Below are positions 5,984-8,893 of a stretch of DNA of 8,893 nucleotides, piece by piece. Position numbers and translations under genes: made by a program. Below the pieces are notes generated by a model. It was not told the origin of the DNA and made no database searches. It worked only from the letters and a program-made list of their open reading frames with translations. Each line of letters opens with the position of its first letter. Within the stretch, counting starts at the first letter, position 1. The stretch is from JBOGZI01 sp050697275. Its GTDB lineage: Bacteria > Actinomycetota > Thermoleophilia > Solirubrobacterales > 70-9. The stretch is taken from the NCBI GenBank assembly GCA_050697275.1, contig JBOGZI010000185.1:1-8893 (forward strand). The letters are read 5' to 3'.

Positions 5984-6904
5984 GCCCACACCCACGCCCA
6001 CGGCGTCTCCCCCGACGCCGACGCCCGCAAGCTCGGAGCGGCGCTCGCCCTGATCCTCGCCTTCATGGGAGCGGAGGTGGTGGCGGGCATCGTCGCCTCC
6101 TCGCTGGCGCTTCTCTCCGATGCCGCCCACATGCTCACCGACGCCGGGGCGATCGCCCTGGCGCTGTTCGCCCTGCGGCTCGCCAATCGCCCGCCGAGGG
6201 GCAGCTACACCTTCGGCCTGAAGCGAGCCGAGATCCTCTCCGCGCAGCTCAACGGCCTCACCCTGCTGATCCTGGGAGCCCTGATCGTGTTCGAGGGCGT
6301 CCGCCGCCTGCTCGACCCGCCGGAGGTCGAGGGCCTGCTGGTGCTGATCGTCGGCACCGCGGGGATCCCCGTCAACCTGGCGGCCGCCGCGCTGATCCGC
6401 TCGTCCGAGCGGCGCAGCCTCAACGTCGAGGGGGCCTTCCGGCACATCATCACCGATCTCTTCGCCTTCATCGCCACCGCGATCGCGGGCGCGGTGATCC
6501 TGCTCACCGACTTCGCCCGCGCCGACGGGATCGCCTCGCTGCTGGTCGCCGCGCTGATGTTCTGGGCCTCGTACGGGCTGCTCCGCGACTCGGGGCGAGT
6601 GTTCATGGAGGCCGCCCCGCGCGAGCTCGACCCGGAGACGATCGGCCGCACCCTGGCGGAGGAGCCGGGCGTGGTCGAGGTCCACGACCTGCACGTCTGG
6701 GAGGTGACCTCGGGAATGCCCTCGATCTCCGCACACGTGATCGTCGAGCCCGAGATCGACTGCCAGCAGACGCGGTGGCGCCTCGCCCGCCTGCTCGCGG
6801 AGCGCTTCGCGATCGAGCACTCCACCCTCCAGGTCGAGAACCAGCACCGCGACGAGCTGCTGCAGATCGGCGAGCGGCCGGAGCCGCCGGACGACCGCGG
6901 CTAG
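5981..6904 (+). CDS. CzcD-type cation diffusion facilitator (Zn/Cd/Co efflux)
   Basis: Members of this family are dimeric inner-membrane antiporters that export divalent metals, chiefly zinc, in exchange for protons. The 307-residue protein has an N-terminal His patch (H3, H5, H7). Its membrane segments lie near 18-40, 42-66, 89-107, 116-138, 160-176 and 183-201. The four-residue transport site is visible: H50-D54 (SDAAHMLTDA) in the second segment and H155-D159 (RHIITD) in the fifth, the HD-HD pattern typical of zinc/cadmium transporters. The cytoplasmic domain (about 205-290) contains the conserved VHDLHVWEVTSG. Start GTG 5981 aligns with family N-termini. The frame is open far upstream, but that part overlaps the divergent regulator and is a shadow. 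Its stop is interlocked with that of uppP. Exact metal specificity is inferred. Confidence 0.93.
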   Translation: MAHTHAHGVSPDADARKLGAALALILAFMGAEVVAGIVASSLALLSDAAHMLTDAGAIALALFALRLANRPPRGSYTFGLKRAEILSAQLNGLTLLILGALIVFEGVRRLLDPPEVEGLLVLIVGTAGIPVNLAAAALIRSSERRSLNVEGAFRHIITDLFAFIATAIAGAVILLTDFARADGIASLLVAALMFWASYGLLRDSGRVFMEAAPRELDPETIGRTLAEEPGVVEVHDLHVWEVTSGMPSISAHVIVEPEIDCQQTRWRLARLLAERFAIEHSTLQVENQHRDELLQIGERPEPPDDRG

Positions 6905-7743
6905 AACGTCGCCGAGCGGACGCCGGTCGCGATCAGCGCGAGCACGAAGAGACCGGCCAGGACCCGGTAGATGACGAAGGCGCCGTAGCTGTGGCGGCGC
7001 ACGTAGGACAGCATGAAGGCGATCGCGGCATAGCTGGAGGCGGCGGAGGCGATCGTGCCGACGATCATCGGCCCCACCACCCCGTCGGGCAGTCCCTCGG
7101 TCGCCGCCCCGATCCCCTTCAGCACGGTCGCCCCGGCAACCGCCGGCACCAGCAGCAGGAAGGCGAAGCGGGCGGCGCTGTCGCGATCGAGGCCGAGGTA
7201 GCGCGCGGCCGAGATCGTCACCCCGGAGCGCGAGACCCCGGGCGCCAGGGCCGCCGCCTGCGCGACCCCCATGTAGAAGCCCTCCCTGATCCCGACCGTG
7301 TCGATCGAACGGCGCTGGGGAAGGCGGTCGGCCCAGGCGAGGACCAGCCCGAAGACGATCAGCAGGATGGCGATCATCCAGGGCTCGCCCAGGTGCTCGT
7401 CGATCCAGGCCTCCCCGAGCCCACCGACGATCACGGCGGGGATCGTCCCCACCACGATCGCCCAGCCCAGCCGCTGCTCGGTGGTCTCGATCGCGCGGGT
7501 GCGCAGCGAGCGCCACACTCCGCGCGCCATCGCGGTGAGGTCGGTCCAGAAGTATCCGATCACCGCCACCAGGGTGCCCGCGTGCAGGGCGACATCGAAG
7601 GTCTTGTTGAAGGACTCGTTGTCCTGCAGGAAGTTGTAGTCCTGCAACCAGGGGATGAGGATCAGGTGCCCCGAGGAGGAGATCGGCAGAAACTCCGTGA
7701 GGCCCTGGACGATCCCCAGCAGGAGGGCCTCCAGCTCCGACAT
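6901..7743 (-). CDS. uppP: Undecaprenyl-diphosphatase UppP (BacA family)
   Basis: UppP is an integral membrane enzyme that hydrolyses undecaprenyl pyrophosphate to the monophosphate, recycling the lipid carrier for peptidoglycan and releasing phosphate. Its overproduction is known to confer bacitracin resistance. From ATG 7743 it has 280 residues, the family norm. The catalytic motifs are present: the (E/Q)xxxE motif as Q13-E17 within QGLTEFLPISSSGH (13-26, with H26), and PGVSRSGVT (168-176, with R172). About eight hydrophobic segments are visible. I prefer 7743 over ATG 7752 because MSELEALLLGIVQGLTEFLP matches the usual N-terminus and lies 7 nt after a -10-like TAGGAT, implying a leaderless start. 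It converges with the cation-efflux gene, their stops sharing CTAG. Confidence 0.96.
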   Translation of the reverse strand: MSELEALLLGIVQGLTEFLPISSSGHLILIPWLQDYNFLQDNESFNKTFDVALHAGTLVAVIGYFWTDLTAMARGVWRSLRTRAIETTEQRLGWAIVVGTIPAVIVGGLGEAWIDEHLGEPWMIAILLIVFGLVLAWADRLPQRRSIDTVGIREGFYMGVAQAAALAPGVSRSGVTISAARYLGLDRDSAARFAFLLLVPAVAGATVLKGIGAATEGLPDGVVGPMIVGTIASAASSYAAIAFMLSYVRRHSYGAFVIYRVLAGLFVLALIATGVRSATF

Positions 7744-7756
7744 CGGCGGCATCCTA
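7741..7756 (-). promoter_or_regulatory. Candidate leaderless promoter of uppP
   Basis: TAGGAT (7756-7751) is followed by seven bases and then ATG 7743. This is the same -10-to-start spacing as in the regulator gene. No clear -35 is visible. An AGGA within the same bases lies 8 nt from the ATG and could act as a weak ribosome-binding site, so the leaderless reading is only probable. Confidence 0.4.
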
Positions 7757-7772
7757 GAGGCGAAGCCCGGGT

Positions 7773-7808
7773 TTGACCGCCCCGATCTTCGTTACTGTGC
7801 CCGGGATG
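7773..7808 (+). promoter_or_regulatory. Candidate promoter of the small membrane-protein gene
   Basis: TTGACC at 7773-7778 is a good -35. TACTGT at 7793-7798 fits the TAnnnT -10 pattern and lies seven bases before ATG 7806. The 14-bp spacer is shorter than ideal, so one element may be misassigned. No ribosome-binding site precedes the ATG, which again suggests a leaderless message. Confidence 0.45.
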
Positions 7809-8069
7809 CAGAGGGGCTCCCTGGTAAAGCGCGCGGTGGCGTCGGTCGGCTTGGCGCTCGCCGCCCTGCTGGCGCTGGCGCCGGCGGCGATGGCGGCCGA
7901 CGGGGTCGGCCTCTACGGGCGCACCGACGACAAGGTGGTCACCTTCTTCGCCTTCGGGGTGATCGCCTTCTTCGCGATCCTCGTGACCGTGCTGTCGCTG
8001 GTGCAGATCCGGCTTGACAATCGCAAGGAGAGGCGCAAGGAGGACCTCGAGCGCCTCGGGTCGTCGTAG
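7806..8069 (+). CDS. Small secreted/membrane protein of unknown function
   Basis: This 87-residue protein is not one I recognise. Residues 1-30 look like a Sec signal peptide: positive MQRGSLVKR, a hydrophobic Ala/Leu core and an AMA cleavage site before ADGVG. A short exported stretch follows (31-43), then a transmembrane segment (about 44-68, VVTFFAFGVIAFFAILVTVLSLV). The end is a strongly charged cytoplasmic tail (RLDNRKERRKEDLERL). The mature protein would be about 57 residues with its N-terminus outside. I chose ATG 7806; the frame can be extended to TTG 7773, but that codon belongs to the likely -35. It is divergent from uppP, and 19 bp separate it from the next gene, so the two are probably cotranscribed. 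Confidence 0.75.
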   Translation: MQRGSLVKRAVASVGLALAALLALAPAAMAADGVGLYGRTDDKVVTFFAFGVIAFFAILVTVLSLVQIRLDNRKERRKEDLERLGSS

Positions 8070-8088
8070 TCCGCCGGGGGGCCCGGGC

Positions 8089-8574
8089 GTGAAGCCCGCC
8101 AGCGACGACGGGGCGACCGTCGCCGAGGAAAGGCTCGATCCCGACGCCGAGCCGGCCGCGGACGAGGGATCCTTCGACCCCGGGGTCGAGACCGGCTACC
8201 TGCGGCGCGCCCCGCGCGACCGTGAGCTTCCCGTCGAGGCCGGCGGCGCCCCCTTCGACCCCGGCCCAGGGACCGGCTATGACCGCAGGCGCGCCAAGCG
8301 CTCCGCGAAGGAGCGCGAACGCAGGGAGCGGGAGCGCCGAGAGGAGGAGGCGCGGGTGCTCTCGCTGCGGGAGCAGGAGCTGGTCGAGGAGAAGCGGGAG
8401 GACCCCGAGGAGCGCGAGCGGCTGGTCCGCGAGCGACAGGACGAGCTCGAACGGGAGCGGCTCGAGCGGGAGCGGGCCGAGCGCGAAGCGAGCTGGGAGC
8501 ACGAGCGGGAGGAGATCGAGCGCCAGGCGCTGCTCGACGAGGAGCGGCGCGTACGGCAGGTCCTTCCAGGATGA
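8089..8574 (+). CDS. Uncharacterised protein with duplicated FDPGxxTGYxRR motif and Glu/Arg-rich helix
   Basis: From GTG 8089 the product is 161 residues with no signal peptide or membrane segment. An acidic N-terminal part (1-28) leads into two copies of a 12-residue motif, FDPGVETGYLRR (29-40) and FDPGPGTGYDRR (56-67). The rest (about 68-156) is almost entirely Glu, Arg, Leu and Gln, predicting a long charged helix or coiled coil. The motif copies differ by synonymous codons (GGC TAC/GGC TAT, CGG CGC/CGC AGG), which supports plus-strand coding over the long open frames on the other strand. It follows the small membrane protein by 19 bp, with only a weak G-run as ribosome-binding site. I do not recognise the family. 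The tail of the preceding protein is also Arg/Glu-rich, so a physical partnership is possible but speculative. Confidence 0.65.
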   Translation: MKPASDDGATVAEERLDPDAEPAADEGSFDPGVETGYLRRAPRDRELPVEAGGAPFDPGPGTGYDRRRAKRSAKERERRERERREEEARVLSLREQELVEEKREDPEERERLVRERQDELERERLERERAEREASWEHEREEIERQALLDEERRVRQVLPG

Positions 8575-8760
8575 GGAGGAGGTTCTTTCGGAGCGGCCGC
8601 CACGGCCTCCGCTCGCTGCACGTCGCACCGCGGCGGCGAGTGAAAGTCCGAGAAGCGAAGGCGCAGCGAGTGCCGCACCGCCGAGCCCGAGGAAGCCGGC
8701 GAGGACACCCCGGCGGTTGACCTGAGCATCGCTACCATTGCGTGACCTCTTCGGCGCCAC
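8575..8760 (-). other. Tat signal peptide at the start of an open frame without a recognisable mature domain
   Basis: GTG 8760 has GAGGTG about 5 nt upstream and lies 9 bp after the stop of the preceding gene. The encoded N-terminus carries a clear twin-arginine leader: VNRRGVLAGFLGLGG (residues 14-28), a hydrophobic stretch and an Ala-rich end near residue 45. After about residue 50 the frame becomes Arg/Ser/Gly-rich. It then stays open to 7939 only as the antisense of the two plus-strand genes, so I do not call the full 273 codons. About a third of the first 50 codons end in A or T, more than in neighbouring genes. It may be a truncated or decaying gene, a very short Tat substrate, or a real gene whose 3' part overlaps. 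Confidence 0.4.
8589..8611 (+). terminator. Possible terminator-like hairpin after the Glu/Arg-rich gene
   Basis: CGGAG (8589-8593) pairs with CTCCG (8607-8611). A further three pairs (GCC/GGC) form after a 2-nt bulge, around a GCCAC loop, 14 bp after the stop at 8574. There is no T-tract, so this would have to act as a stem-only terminator, as proposed for some high-GC bacteria. It also lies inside the Tat-leader frame on the other strand. Confidence 0.2.
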
Positions 8761-8769
8761 CGCGACACC

Positions 8770-8893
8770 TCACGGTTTGATGAGGGAGGAGCCTGGCTCG
8801 ACCAGGAAGCTTTCCGCCTCGACCTGGTCGAGGAACTCCACCACGGCTCCGCCGCTCACCCGGACGGCGTCGAACTTGTAGACGCCCTGGTAG
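8770..8893 (-). CDS. C-terminal 40 residues of an unrecognised protein (partial)
   Basis: A minus-strand frame enters from the right edge and ends at TGA 8772-8770. The visible 40 residues begin YQGVYKFDAVRVSGG, continue through AVVEFLDQVEAESF and end LVEPGSSLIKP. The composition is that of a normal globular protein: alternating hydrophobic and polar residues, G/C-ending codons, and no low complexity. This makes it a credible gene end rather than a shadow. I do not recognise the family from so short a piece. The next open frame, with a Tat signal, starts 9 bp downstream on the same strand, so the two are probably in one transcript. Confidence 0.6.
   Translation of the reverse strand, partial: YQGVYKFDAVRVSGGAVVEFLDQVEAESFLVEPGSSLIKP

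Noticed and set aside
5954..7516. 520-codon minus-strand frame across the efflux gene and uppP
   Set aside because: Antisense shadow produced by high GC. It has no domain, and it overlaps two clearly recognised genes.
8575..8583. Strong Shine-Dalgarno-like GGAGGAGGT after the Glu/Arg-rich gene
   Set aside because: No start codon follows at a usable distance, and no plus-strand frame looks coding. It is probably chance, or antisense Ser/Arg codons.
7939..8760. Long minus-strand open frame of 273 codons
   Set aside because: Beyond the Tat-like leader it is the antisense of two better-supported plus-strand genes. Its Leu/Pro-rich sequence is what Glu/Arg codons give when read backwards. Only the leader is kept as a feature.

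Overview
The window looks like chromosomal DNA from a high-GC actinobacterium. A deep-branching lineage such as Thermoleophilia/Solirubrobacterales is my best guess, from the strong G/C third-position bias, several apparently leaderless starts and 11-bp PHO-box-like repeats. That placement is inference. I see no mobile element, CRISPR array, tRNA or rRNA.

Left to centre (1-5889, minus strand) is a complete phosphate-uptake block. In transcription order it runs: an OmpR/PhoP-type response regulator, pstS (lipoprotein), pstC and pstA (channel), pstB (ATPase), phoU, then a partial zinc-ribbon membrane protein that runs off the left edge. The genes are tightly packed. pstC/pstA overlap by GTGA and pstB/phoU by TGATG. 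A hairpin can form between pstS and pstC. Two sets of 11-bp direct repeats resembling the actinobacterial PHO box (GTTCAC-type) sit where a PhoP-like regulator would be expected to bind. Four units lie inside the 3' end of the regulator gene, just upstream of pstS. Two strong units lie in the divergent region between the regulator and a cation-efflux gene. No sensor kinase is in the window.

Centre (5981-6904, plus strand) is a CzcD-like cation diffusion facilitator whose predicted promoter overlaps the second PHO-like box. It converges on uppP (undecaprenyl-diphosphatase, minus strand), and the two stop codons interlock in one palindromic CTAG.

Right (7741-8893): divergent from uppP is a small secreted/membrane protein of 87 residues. 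It is followed by a 161-residue protein with a duplicated FDPGxxTGYxRR motif and a long Glu/Arg-rich helix. Coming the other way are the last 40 residues of an unrecognised protein and, 9 bp after it, an open frame starting with a convincing Tat signal peptide but lacking a recognisable mature domain.

Functionally, the main theme is phosphate sensing and import under a PhoP-like regulator. The efflux gene may also be phosphate-regulated, and uppP releases phosphate during cell-wall lipid-carrier recycling. The most interesting signals are the repeat architecture, a recurring leaderless promoter pattern (-10 hexamer, then 6-7 nt, then the start codon), and the unexplained right-hand cluster.
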